A DNA stretch of 50,693 nucleotides from an uncultured Bacteroidales bacterium (GTDB lineage: Bacteria; Bacteroidota; Bacteroidia; Bacteroidales; UBA932): assembly GCA_934691625.1 (NCBI GenBank), contig CAKUTA010000017.1:1-50693 (forward strand), given 5' to 3'. The translations under genes and the position numbers were made by a program. Shown one piece after another: positions 41,446 through 49,782 of this stretch. The notes below the pieces were generated by a model. It saw only the letters and a list, made by a program, of their open reading frames with translations, did no database searches and had not been told where the DNA came from. The stretch's first letter is position 1, and every line of letters begins with the position of its first letter.

Positions 41446-42330
41446 ATGGGTAAAAACTATTCATTTATCAGGGAACTAGGCGGGATCCTTATGGCAGCAG
41501 CCGACCTGGTGATGCCACGTGAATGCATCGTGTGCGGAAAGACGCTGCTCAGGCACGAGAAGTACCTGTGCATATATTGCGCGGCGGATCTGCCGCTGAC
41601 ATACTACTGGGAAAGGCGGCGGAATCCGATGGCAGACAAGGTCAATGCACTTGTACAGCAGAGTGTTACCGAGGATTTCATTTCCACATCAGCCCAGGAA
41701 TCTTCCGTAGGTAACTCCAGGCAAGACGATGGAAGCAGACGTACAAGTCGCATGAGATTCTCCTATGCGGCAGCATTGTTCCTTTATCACGGCGAGAACG
41801 GATACCGGCGTATTCCGCAGAGGCTTAAATACATGGGGGATCTTGGCGAGGGGCGCTTCTTCTCAGGCATGCTCGGCGGGTTTCTGAACGGATCGCCCCT
41901 GTTCAGCGACATTGACCTTATAATACCTGTGCCGCTGCATTGGGCAAGGCGTCTGAAGCGGGGATACAATCAGGCGGAGGTGATAGCGCGTGCGATATCT
42001 GAAAAGTCAGGGAGGATGCCTGTCAGAACGGACATCCTGATTAGAAAGCGACACACACGAACCCAGACAAAGCTGAACGTCAACGAGAAATGCAAGAATG
42101 TCCAGGGTGCATTCGCATTGAGCAGAAAGGCTCGCCAGGGGCTTGCAGGCACGGGGAATGGAGGATATTGCGGCGGCTCTGAACTGGCAGGAGTGCGCCA
42201 TGTCCTGCTTGTCGATGATGTGTTCACCACTGGCGCCACAATGTCTGCATGCCTCGCCGTACTGCAGCCGTTCTTCGGCCCGTCAGTCCGCATCAGCTGC
42301 GCCACCCTCGGCTTTGTCGATAACGGCTGA
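41446..42330 (+). CDS. comF: ComF family phosphoribosyltransferase-like protein
   Basis: 294 residues from the ATG at 41446, chosen because the promoter's -7 box ends at 41422. N-terminal zinc finger with four cysteines (PRECIVCGKTLLRHEKYLCIYC). A central region has LKYMGDLGEGRFFSGMLGG and IIPVPLHWARRLKRGYNQAEVIARA. The C-terminal PRTase loop is VRHVLLVDDVFTTGATMSAC. ComF is linked to DNA uptake during competence, but in non-competent Bacteroidota its job is uncertain. It diverges from the metal-efflux operon. Confidence 0.88.
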   Translation: MGKNYSFIRELGGILMAAADLVMPRECIVCGKTLLRHEKYLCIYCAADLPLTYYWERRRNPMADKVNALVQQSVTEDFISTSAQESSVGNSRQDDGSRRTSRMRFSYAAALFLYHGENGYRRIPQRLKYMGDLGEGRFFSGMLGGFLNGSPLFSDIDLIIPVPLHWARRLKRGYNQAEVIARAISEKSGRMPVRTDILIRKRHTRTQTKLNVNEKCKNVQGAFALSRKARQGLAGTGNGGYCGGSELAGVRHVLLVDDVFTTGATMSACLAVLQPFFGPSVRISCATLGFVDNG

Positions 42331-42436
42331 TTTTCTATTAATTATTTGAATATTAATATATTAGCATCAGTCAAAATACATATATAACGATTTTGAAAAA
42401 TGATAAATAATTACAAATCAATAAATTAAGCAAAAA
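42331..42436. repeat. R2 palindromic element, copy d
   Basis: TCAAAAT (42371-42377), 12-bp spacer, ATTTTGAAAAA (42390-42400). The flanks AATATTAATATATTAGCAT (left) and AATAAATTAAGCAAAA (right) align closely with copy a. It starts directly at the comF stop, followed by about 180 bp of leader without recognised features before ahcY. Confidence 0.65.
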
Positions 42437-42613
42437 GCACTATAACTTAGTGCCTATTTCTGTTCCGAAATAACATTGACGAGGAAAACATAAATATATC
42501 ATCCATGAATAACAAGGTTGCGGATTTTTTCGTAAATTGGCTTGGATAATAGCGCAGGAGCGGCGATAAGCAGTGACGGCGACGATAGAGAGAAAACTAA
42601 AAAAACAATAATA

Positions 42614-43870
42614 ATGAGCAGTGAAATCAGAAATCCGGAGCTCTGGAAAGAGGGCGAACTGAAGATAGAATGGGTAAGAAGGCACATGCCGCTCCTGGCT
42701 GGGCTTGAAAAGGAATTCAAGGAGGCCAAACCGTTCAGCGGCAAGAAGATAGCCCTGTCAGTGCATCTTGAGGCAAAGACAGCGCATCTTTGCGAGATTC
42801 TCGCAGAAGGCGGCGCCGAAATGTATATAACAGGAAGCAATCCACTCTCGACGCAGGATGACATAGCAGCGGCTCTCGTGCATGAGGGGCTGAATGTTTT
42901 CGCCGTACATGGAGCTACAGAAGATGAATACATGCACGGCATCCGTAAAGTTATCGAGGCGGGCCCGAACATCATCATTGACGATGGCGGAGACCTGGTC
43001 AACATGATTCATACGGAATACAGGGAGCTGATTCCCAATGTGATAGGCGGATGTGAGGAGACTACCACTGGCATCCTGAGGCTGGAGGCGATGAACAAGG
43101 CCAGGGAGCTGGAGTTCCCTATGATGCTGGTAAACAATGCAGACTGCAAGCATCTGTTCGACAACCGCTACGGCACTGGCCAGTCCGTATGGGACGGCAT
43201 CAACAGGACGACAAACCTGATTGTCGCAGGCAAGAATGTTGTCGTCGCAGGCTATGGCTGGTGCGGCAAGGGCGTGTCAATGAGGGCGAAAGGTCTGGGA
43301 GCAGATGTCATTGTGACTGAAATCGACCCTATCCGTGCAATGGAGGCCGTAATGGACGGGTTCAAGGTCATGTCAATGTCGGAGGCGGCAAAGGTGGGTG
43401 ACATATTCGTCACTGTAACAGGCTGCAATGATGTCATCACTGCCGAGCATTTCATCAACATGAAGGATGGTGCAATCTGCTGCAATGCAGGGCATTTCGA
43501 CGTGGAGGTGGCAGTGGCTGCCCTGAAGGAGATGGCTGTCAGCCACGCTCCAGCAAGACACAACATCGAGGCATACAAGCTGGAGAACAGCAGGACGATA
43601 TATATCATTGCCGAGGGACGTCTGGTGAACCTGGCCGCAGGCGACGGGCATCCTGCCGAGATCATGGACATGTCTTTCGCAATCCAGGCTCTCAGCGCCA
43701 AGTATCTTGTGGATAACGTGAATAATATCGCAAGGGAGAAGGGCAATATGCTTAATGCAGTGCCGAAAGAGATAGACAATGAGGTGGCACACCGCAAGCT
43801 GGCGGACTGGGGCATCTGCATTGACAGGCTCACCGATGAACAAAGTGCTTATTTATATGGAGGTCATTAA
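42614..43870 (+). CDS. ahcY: Adenosylhomocysteinase
   Basis: Hydrolyses S-adenosylhomocysteine to adenosine and homocysteine, removing the product inhibitor of methyltransferases. 418 residues starting at the ATG at 42614 (MSSEIRNPELW). Conserved motifs: MYITGSNPLSTQDDIAAAL, GGCEETTTGILRL, NNADCKHLFDNRYGTGQS, the NAD-binding VVVAGYGWCGKGVSMRAKGLGADVIVTEIDP, and GHPAEIMDMSFAIQALSA. It lacks the C-terminal KxxxY tail (ends LYGGH), as in the shorter, archaeal-like bacterial enzymes. Heads a three-gene transcript. Confidence 0.94.
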   Translation: MSSEIRNPELWKEGELKIEWVRRHMPLLAGLEKEFKEAKPFSGKKIALSVHLEAKTAHLCEILAEGGAEMYITGSNPLSTQDDIAAALVHEGLNVFAVHGATEDEYMHGIRKVIEAGPNIIIDDGGDLVNMIHTEYRELIPNVIGGCEETTTGILRLEAMNKARELEFPMMLVNNADCKHLFDNRYGTGQSVWDGINRTTNLIVAGKNVVVAGYGWCGKGVSMRAKGLGADVIVTEIDPIRAMEAVMDGFKVMSMSEAAKVGDIFVTVTGCNDVITAEHFINMKDGAICCNAGHFDVEVAVAALKEMAVSHAPARHNIEAYKLENSRTIYIIAEGRLVNLAAGDGHPAEIMDMSFAIQALSAKYLVDNVNNIAREKGNMLNAVPKEIDNEVAHRKLADWGICIDRLTDEQSAYLYGGH

Positions 43871-43871
43871 T

Positions 43872-45284
43872 ATGTTCAGCAAGGATGTTTATGTAAGAAG
43901 GCGCAAGACGCTGCTGGCCAAGATGGCAGAAAGCGCAGCCGAAGGAAGGAGGGGCATTGCCCTGTTCATAGGAAACGCAGAGGCTCCAGCCCAGTACAAG
44001 GATAACTGCTACAAGTTCAGGCAGGACAGCACCTGGCTGTATTTTTTCGGCATTGACCAGCCGCTGTATGCAGCTGTGATCGACCTTGACAACGGTGAGG
44101 AGACCATATTTGCCGATGATGTGGAAATCGGCGATATCATCTGGATGGGTCCACAGCCAAGTGTGGCATCAATTGCCGCGGGAGTCGGCGTGGAGAAGTC
44201 TGCACCATACACTGCACTTCAGGAGGTGGTCGGGAAGGCGCTTGCAGCAGGGCGTCCTGTCCATTTCGTGAATCCGTCAAGATATTACAACACGATAAAG
44301 ATCGCCTCGCTGCTCGGATGCGGGACAGAAGCTGTCGCAGGCAAGGTTTCATTGGCATTGACAAAAGCCATAATCTCGATGCGCCTGGTCAAGGAGGATT
44401 GTGAGATCGAGGTGCTGGATGATGCCGGAGTGCTCGGACATGAGATGCACACGGTCGCGAGAAACAGCATTGTCCCGGGCATAATCGAGCAGGAGATTGT
44501 CGGACAGATGGAAGCCGCGACATTGGCGAAAGGCTGGGGCGTATCATTCCCGACTATCCTCACACAGCATGGCGAGACATTGCATAATCATCTGCATGAC
44601 AAGGTCATAGAGCCCAGAAAGCTTATGGTGATCGATGCCGGGGCGGAGAACAATATGCATTATGCTTCGGACTATACGCGCACCTATCCTACCGGAGGAA
44701 AGTTCACCACGAAGCAGCGCGAGATCTACCAGATTGTCTGTGACTGCAATGAGTTTGCATTCAAGATGACTCGTCCGGGCATAACATATCGCGAGGTTCA
44801 TCTCAGGACAATGCACCTGATGCTGGAGGAGCTGCGTGCGCTGGATATTGTCCGCGGAAATCTGGAGAACATGGTGGAGGCAGGCGTCGCAGGTCTGTTC
44901 ATGCCTCATGGACTTGGTCATAACATGGGTCTGGATGTGCATGACATGGAGGACTACGGAGAGGATTATGTAGGGTATGACGATGACCAGAAGAGGTCGC
45001 CGCAGCTTGGCCTGGGAAGTCTCCGAATGGCCCGCAAGCTGGTTCCTGGCAACGTAATCACTGATGAGCCGGGCATTTATTTCATCCCTGCGCTTATCGA
45101 TAAGTGGAAAGCCGAGAAGGCAGACCATGGGTTCGTGAATTATCACAGGCTGGAATCATACTATGATTTCGGAGGCATTCGTCTGGAGGACGATGTCCTG
45201 GTGACCGCTGATGGTGCACGCAGGCTGGGCAAGGAGCGTCTGCCAATCTTCCCTGACGATATCGAGACGGCGATGCAGCGGTAG
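43872..45284 (+). CDS. pepP: Xaa-Pro aminopeptidase (M24B, aminopeptidase P type)
   Basis: 470 residues. Removes N-terminal residues that precede proline. An N-terminal creatinase-like domain is followed by the pita-bread catalytic domain. Metal ligands: Asp in VIDAGAENNMHYASDYTRTYP (two Asp), His in MPHGLGHNMGLDVHD, Glu in ITDEPGIYF and Glu in FGGIRLEDDVLVT. Start at 43872, one base after the ahcY stop. The DUF456 gene follows after 2 nt. No signal peptide. Confidence 0.9.
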   Translation: MFSKDVYVRRRKTLLAKMAESAAEGRRGIALFIGNAEAPAQYKDNCYKFRQDSTWLYFFGIDQPLYAAVIDLDNGEETIFADDVEIGDIIWMGPQPSVASIAAGVGVEKSAPYTALQEVVGKALAAGRPVHFVNPSRYYNTIKIASLLGCGTEAVAGKVSLALTKAIISMRLVKEDCEIEVLDDAGVLGHEMHTVARNSIVPGIIEQEIVGQMEAATLAKGWGVSFPTILTQHGETLHNHLHDKVIEPRKLMVIDAGAENNMHYASDYTRTYPTGGKFTTKQREIYQIVCDCNEFAFKMTRPGITYREVHLRTMHLMLEELRALDIVRGNLENMVEAGVAGLFMPHGLGHNMGLDVHDMEDYGEDYVGYDDDQKRSPQLGLGSLRMARKLVPGNVITDEPGIYFIPALIDKWKAEKADHGFVNYHRLESYYDFGGIRLEDDVLVTADGARRLGKERLPIFPDDIETAMQR

Positions 45285-45286
45285 CA

Positions 45287-45778
45287 ATGGGAACGGCTAT
45301 AGCAATACTAGCAGTCATATTGGGGGTTCTGGGAATTGTCGGAAGTATAGTTCCGGCTCTCCCAGGGCCCCCTTTAAGCTGGATAGGGCTACTGATGATG
45401 TTCATTAGACATCAGATATACGGCTTTGGTGATGATGTCAGTCTCACCGCTCTGCTGGTATGGCTCGGAGTCACGATTTTTGTCACGGTCCTGGATTACC
45501 TGGTCCCCGGCTGGATGACGAAACTGACCGGAGGCAGCAGATATGCCGGGTGGGGCGCAACGATAGGACTTCTCATCGGGATGTTCGTACCGCCCGTCGG
45601 CATTGTCCTGGGCGCATTGGCAGGAGCATTCATCGCCGAGGCTGCATTCGCCGGCAGCGACTTCTGGACTTCCCTCAAATCCTCCGCCGGAGCGTTCCTG
45701 GGCTTTCTCCTCGGCACCGGCCTGAAGCTGGTGGCATCGGGAATAATGCTCTGGATTACGCTGAAATGCCTCTGGTAG
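45287..45778 (+). CDS. DUF456 family membrane protein
   Basis: 163 residues, almost entirely hydrophobic, with about four to five transmembrane segments and Gly-rich repeats. Family features: GIVGSIVPALPGPPLSWIGLL near the N-terminus, DYLVPGWMTKLTGGSRYAGWGA in the middle and a glycine-zipper segment GIVLGALAGAFIAEA. Function unknown. Last gene of the ahcY-pepP transcript, followed by a terminator. Confidence 0.88.
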   Translation: MGTAIAILAVILGVLGIVGSIVPALPGPPLSWIGLLMMFIRHQIYGFGDDVSLTALLVWLGVTIFVTVLDYLVPGWMTKLTGGSRYAGWGATIGLLIGMFVPPVGIVLGALAGAFIAEAAFAGSDFWTSLKSSAGAFLGFLLGTGLKLVASGIMLWITLKCLW

Positions 45779-45791
45779 CTCTTACAGGAAT

Positions 45792-45834
45792 CTCAGTCAA
45801 AACACGAATCAATATCTTTTTGGCTGAGTTTTTT
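45792..45834 (+). terminator. Terminator of the ahcY-pepP-DUF456 operon
   Basis: CTCAGTCAAAA (45792-45802) pairs with TTTTGGCTGAG (45818-45828), 10 of 11 positions, followed by a run of T. Confidence 0.75.
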
Positions 45835-45892
45835 GGAAACACCAGTTACAGACATTGACATTTACCAAGCAAACTCGACGATTATAAATAAG

Positions 45893-47266
45893 TCAATTGA
45901 GCTTTTCGATAATGTCCGCAGGAAGAAGTACATTGTCAAAGTCGCCCTCTGGCCTGGTCTTCAGAAACAGTACCGGGACAATGATGTGATTTTTGGCGAA
46001 AGGCAGAAGCTTGGCTTTCTCTATCAGTGCCGAGGTCAGACATCCGATGTTTTCGTGTTTTGTCCACTTGCACTCCCCTACAAGCAGATATTTCTTGTCA
46101 AGTGATTCTGCGACAACATCGAATTCCACCTGACGCAAATTTCTGACTTTGTCCTGCACTGCGCCCCACCAGCGCCTTGCTTTCCCATAAAGTACGCCAT
46201 TAATCATATTTCCTGTAACTGCATCACGGCATAGTTTTTCCCACCAACCGCTTACGAATTCAGAAAAATGCGCATTCAGAGCTTGCTCTATCGGCATCCG
46301 TCGGTCAAGCTCGATAAACGAGCGGTTCGGGACAACGAATCTGTAGTAAAATGACATGAACGGATCAGCTATCTTATAGAGCGTCTTCTTGGAATCTTTT
46401 TCATCAGCTCCGAAAGGTAATTCCTTTTCCAGGAGTCCGATATCAATGAGCTTCCGCAACGGGCGGGAAAGATTCGTGGCCGGCTCATTGCAACGGGACG
46501 CGATTTCGGACAACCTGTTGGCTCCAGTGCCGATATATGACATGATAGTAGAGGTCTTGACTACGTCCTTTACATCATCCTGAAATATCTTGGCAGGTTC
46601 CTCATAAAGTGTTCCGTTCACCGAGAATACGTTATGCCACAATGCATCAGAAAGAGACTCCTGATGTTCTCGAAGCTCCCAATACCGCGGCACGCCACCC
46701 CATACGGAGTATTCCTCGATTGCGCCGAGCGAATCCAGCGACAAGGCAGCCTGAATATACGGCAGCCGTATCGGGGTCAGCTTTATCATTTCGTCTGCCC
46801 TTCCGTAGAGCGGTGCAGCAGAATCAAGAAACAGTCCATACATCATGTTGTGAGAGGAGCCGCATAGCACAAGATTGTATTTCAGATGCCTTTCATCGAC
46901 AAGCTTCTGCAGGACAGATGGAAGTTCAGGCGCCTGCTCGACCAGATAAGGGAATTCGTCCAGACACAATGTGAACCGTCTTTCAGTCCTATAGTTAATG
47001 GTTCGCAGCAATGTTTCCCAATCCGGATATGCCACCTTGTCAAAATCGTCTATGCCACGGGCTACAACCTTTGCCAGCAGTTCTCTCTGATGCCGGCTTT
47101 CTGAACGGTCCGCCAGGAAATATATATCTTCTTCTGTAAGGACTTTCTTGATCAATGTCGATTTACCCAGCCTCCTTCGCCCATATACCACTGTCAATGT
47201 AGAATCCTCGCGGTTCAGAAGCTTTCTGATTCGCGCTGTTTCCTCTATCCTGTCAACAAATTTCAT
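45893..47266 (-). CDS. AAA ATPase with DUF234-type nuclease-like C-terminus
   Basis: 457 residues from the ATG at 47266, just after a good promoter. An archaeal-type ATPase domain (PF01637-like) has Walker A in YGRRRLGKSTLIKKV, Walker B in FTLCLDEFPYLV and LVLCGSSHNMM (sensor-like). A winged-helix region follows (LSEIASRCNEPATNLSRPLRKLIDIGLLEKELPF). The C-terminal DUF234 region has a PD-(D/E)xK-like arrangement: VEFDVVAESLDKKYLLVGECKW (Asp, then Glu-x-Lys). Such proteins are widespread in Bacteroidota and archaea, often near mobile regions; their role is unproven. Nuclease activity is inferred from the motif only. Confidence 0.88.
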   Translation of the reverse strand: MKFVDRIEETARIRKLLNREDSTLTVVYGRRRLGKSTLIKKVLTEEDIYFLADRSESRHQRELLAKVVARGIDDFDKVAYPDWETLLRTINYRTERRFTLCLDEFPYLVEQAPELPSVLQKLVDERHLKYNLVLCGSSHNMMYGLFLDSAAPLYGRADEMIKLTPIRLPYIQAALSLDSLGAIEEYSVWGGVPRYWELREHQESLSDALWHNVFSVNGTLYEEPAKIFQDDVKDVVKTSTIMSYIGTGANRLSEIASRCNEPATNLSRPLRKLIDIGLLEKELPFGADEKDSKKTLYKIADPFMSFYYRFVVPNRSFIELDRRMPIEQALNAHFSEFVSGWWEKLCRDAVTGNMINGVLYGKARRWWGAVQDKVRNLRQVEFDVVAESLDKKYLLVGECKWTKHENIGCLTSALIEKAKLLPFAKNHIIVPVLFLKTRPEGDFDNVLLPADIIEKLN

Positions 47267-47289
47267 AGCCTGAATATTATTATGCAATA

Positions 47290-47321
47290 CAAACATAATG
47301 TTTCGCAAGCATAATAACAAA
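47290..47321 (-). promoter_or_regulatory. Consensus promoter of the DUF234 ATPase
   Basis: On the minus strand TTTG (47318-47321), a 20-bp spacer and TATGTTTG (47290-47297). A start near 47283 gives a leader of about 17 nt to the ATG at 47266. Confidence 0.65.
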
Positions 47322-47451
47322 TCAAGATGCAGATTATTCACAAAATCATCCTGCGTGCGCCGGAGCACCTGTCATACGCGAGTTTCGTATGGGACGCTTA
47401 CATAAAACTCATTTTCTTCCTTTTAGAAATCAAGAGAATCAGGCAAATGGC

Positions 47452-47595
47452 ACCTCCGGGCTTCGCCATTTTAGCATAAATAATTATGTGTCACCGCATT
47501 ATACGGTCAATAAAATACCAAGACTACCATAAAAACAGGGGGCTTGGCATCCAATGAAGATAGGGCCTCAGCATCTAACTAGCTAATACACAGAT
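47452..47595. repeat. R3 repeat, copy B
   Basis: Partner of 1793-1925. Shared ACCTCC-GGCTT, CATTTTA, CCAAGACTACCATAAAAACA with an imperfect closing arm GGGGGCTTGG, and CTAATACA. On the minus strand it follows the stop of the decayed ORF at 47575-47796, as copy A follows its own. Confidence 0.5.
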
Positions 47596-47870
47596 AATTA
47601 TTAAGATTTGCAGAAAGTTTGTTGATGCCAGGTTAGTCAGAAGTCCCACACCCCCTTGCTTTTGCATACATAAATATGCCTCCGATAAACAACAGGTATA
47701 CCGTTCCCTAAAAGAATGAATCCGGGTCAAGTATAGGGATGCTGCCCACAGTGCGCCAGATACGGATGTCATGTACTTGACATCGTTCAGCGACACATTG
47801 TCACGGACACCGATAGCCTCTCCAATGCACTCTGTGGCAGCCTCATAGACTTGACCTCGTTACAAATCAC
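47575..47870 (-). pseudogene. Decayed small protein gene ending at R3 copy B
   Basis: The open frame translates to EAIGVRDNVSLNDVKYMTSVSGALWAA-type sequence and then a hydrophobic tail ending ILIIICVLAS. The corresponding relic next to R3 copy A ends NVLVLAVVSC. The frame extends upstream of the first ATG (47796) without a start, and its middle reads like out-of-frame sequence. I do not recognise the family. Low confidence that it is expressed. Confidence 0.35.
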
Positions 47871-48435
47871 TCAACAGGTATCATGTATTCACGTTCTAAA
47901 TCCCCCTCAGATACAAACTCATTGATGACGAAGATTAAAGCAGCATAGTAACTGGAATTATTCTTCACATGCTGGTAAATATTATCATTATGTGCAATTT
48001 TCAACCGAACCCACAAGGACAGGACAAACAAAAGTCACTCAATGAGGCTTTTAGAGGGTATGGTTGAAACGACTCCTCGAAGGGTGTGATTATAAATCAT
48101 CTCTTGTTATAAAAGTCACATCGTGTAGTTTTGCGATGCTACATTTTTTGTGTTTTTCCATCATTTATTCCATATTTTGGAAGAAAAGAACTTTTTTGCG
48201 GGGTAAAATCTGATACTAATATCAAAATAGTACTCCAATATGGTATTTGAGCATAAGAAGTACTTGAATGAACTTGTCGCAGTCTGCCCATTAAGAATCG
48301 TCGGTTTGTGGATTATTGGAAAATTCAGAGCCTCCGGAAGTTCTCGGCGACCAAATGAAGAAAAGCAGAGAGGCCATGACATACGCAATAGTCTCTCTGA
48401 TATAAACAAAAGCCTGCCTATTAGAAAAATTACCC

Positions 48436-49062
48436 TTAGAGTTGTTTGAACTCTACACTATTCACTTTTATCTCTTGTTCTCCATGTGTTAAGAATCCAA
48501 ATCCTTGGTATTGATATGTCACATATCTAATTTTAAATACAGGTATCCTTTGAATCTCAACATATAAGTCTTGACTCTCACCTGAAATTAATATTTCAAG
48601 TTCCTCTCCTTTTTTTAATTTAGGATAAAGAACGCCTTGAACCCAGCCACCTACTACTTCTCTATTTTCAACTCTTTGAAAAAAAACTTTCTTTGATTCA
48701 GGAATAAAAAACAACCTATAATACGTTCCATCATCTTTCAAGTTAAATGCTATTGAAAAAGGCGAGTCTGTTTCCGAATAGGTCAAAGAGGTGCGGATTT
48801 CAAAAGGCTTTTTTATATCAATTGGCATATAACACATTGAACTTGCTGTTGAATAGCTTTTCTCGCCTGTCCATATATTTGTATTCCTTTCAGAATGGAC
48901 AACTAGAACTCCCTTTTCTATGTATGACTTGATATTCTCGTCATTGTCAAATGTGCATTCTGTCCATTCTAGAGAGTTCGAATCGAAGGTCTCTAGGAAT
49001 GTTTGCGCGTTAGACGTCAAACTTACGCACAGTATTAGTAATGAAAAAATCTTTTTTGCCAT
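48436..49062 (-). CDS. Secreted jelly-roll-like protein in the AT-rich island
   Basis: 208 residues. Signal peptide MAKKIFSLLILCVSLTSNAQ. The mature part resembles a single concanavalin-like beta-sandwich, as in DUF1080/laminin-G-type proteins (FLETFDSNSLEWTECTFDNDENIKSYIEKGVLVVHSE... FSIAFNLKDDGTYYRLFFIPESKKVFFQRV). No catalytic residues are evident; glycan or protein binding is a guess. Third gene of a tight minus-strand operon, starting 2 nt after the stop of the frameshifted gene. Low GC compared with the rest of the window suggests recent acquisition. Confidence 0.7.
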   Translation of the reverse strand: MAKKIFSLLILCVSLTSNAQTFLETFDSNSLEWTECTFDNDENIKSYIEKGVLVVHSERNTNIWTGEKSYSTASSMCYMPIDIKKPFEIRTSLTYSETDSPFSIAFNLKDDGTYYRLFFIPESKKVFFQRVENREVVGGWVQGVLYPKLKKGEELEILISGESQDLYVEIQRIPVFKIRYVTYQYQGFGFLTHGEQEIKVNSVEFKQL

Positions 49063-49063
49063 C

Positions 49064-49770
49064 TCAAATATTGTTAAATTTACCGATTCGTGATTGTAAT
49101 TCTTGAATGACAGGCTCTAGTTCTTTTGGAATTCTATCAACAGGTGTAAATTCGCCATGTTTTGCTGCATATGTACCAGCCACTTCCGATTCTATTTTAA
49201 TTTGAACAGCAGCTCGTGCCGGAGTGGTTATATCACGTATTGTTATTCTATTCCTTATCTGTTTGTCTGATTGGACAAATGTTTTATATTGCCATGGTGT
49301 TTGAAGGTACCCTCCCCAAAAATCGCTAGTACTGATTTCATCGAAATAATTCAGAAGGATCTGTGTTATTTTCCTCCATGCTCTTTCAATTGAGACTTTA
49401 CCTGTTTCATCAACAGAAATATACATCCTGTCGATATCAATTGTAAAGTACTTGTTTACAAGACCAGATGCAGCTGAAGCTCTATAAAACCACCCATCAT
49501 TCTGTAGTGCATACGATATTATTGGCCTTTTGTCCTCACCATAATATTTAGTAGTAATTGGTATGCATTCCTCAGCCTCAATATGAATTATTGTCACTTC
49601 GTTTTTTCTTGGATGAACGAATTCCGCCATTCCATATCCAGCGAAAGTGTCATTAATATATATATACTTGCAGTGTTTGGCGTCACAGTTATTTTTACAC
49701 TCTTTGGCGCTCCACAGCACTGGAATATTGTTATAAATAAAACTATTATGGAAAAGTAATGTTTTAGCAT
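49064..49770 (-). pseudogene. Lipoprotein gene split by a TA-repeat frameshift
   Basis: From the ATG at 49770 the frame encodes a lipoprotein signal (MLKHYFSIIVLFITIFQCC, Cys18) and then SVKITVTPNTASIYI. It then leaves frame in the dinucleotide tract at 49656-49666. A different frame continues from the tract to 49064, beginning YIYINDTFAGYGMAEFVHP. Removing one TA unit joins them into SIYINDTFAGYGMAEFVHP and a protein of about 234 residues. The N-terminal part resembles a PEGA-like beta domain and is paralogous to the gene just upstream. Either the gene is broken, or the tract makes it switchable by slippage. A GTG at 49720 could start the second frame but would lack a signal peptide. Confidence 0.7.
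49656..49666. repeat. TA dinucleotide tract (frameshift site)
   Basis: ATATATATATA within the 49064-49770 gene. Loss of one unit restores a continuous reading frame. Confidence 0.85.
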
Positions 49771-49782
49771 AGTTGTATTATC

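Larger units (their letters stand above)
47322..48435. other. 1.1-kb region without a confident gene
   Basis: Contains R3 copy B and, on the minus strand, a decayed ORF (next entry). From about 48060 the sequence becomes clearly AT-rich. A TAGTTTTG box at 48126-48133 faces right, but no credible gene follows it. The open frames here (for example 48240-48449, plus strand) have no recognisable composition or motifs. Confidence 0.5.

Noticed and set aside
20201..42436. CRISPR-like array from the recurring R2 palindromes
   Set aside because: Copies are kilobases apart, not regularly spaced, and no cas genes are present.
42437..42613. SAM/SAH riboswitch upstream of ahcY
   Set aside because: The leader shows no recognisable conserved riboswitch core or terminator/anti-terminator pair. 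I could not support it by eye.
48126..48449. TAGTTTTG box followed by a 69-codon plus-strand frame at 48240
   Set aside because: The box matches the -7 consensus, but the frame has no family resemblance and overlaps the 3' end of the minus-strand secreted protein gene. TAnnTTTG occurs by chance in AT-rich DNA.
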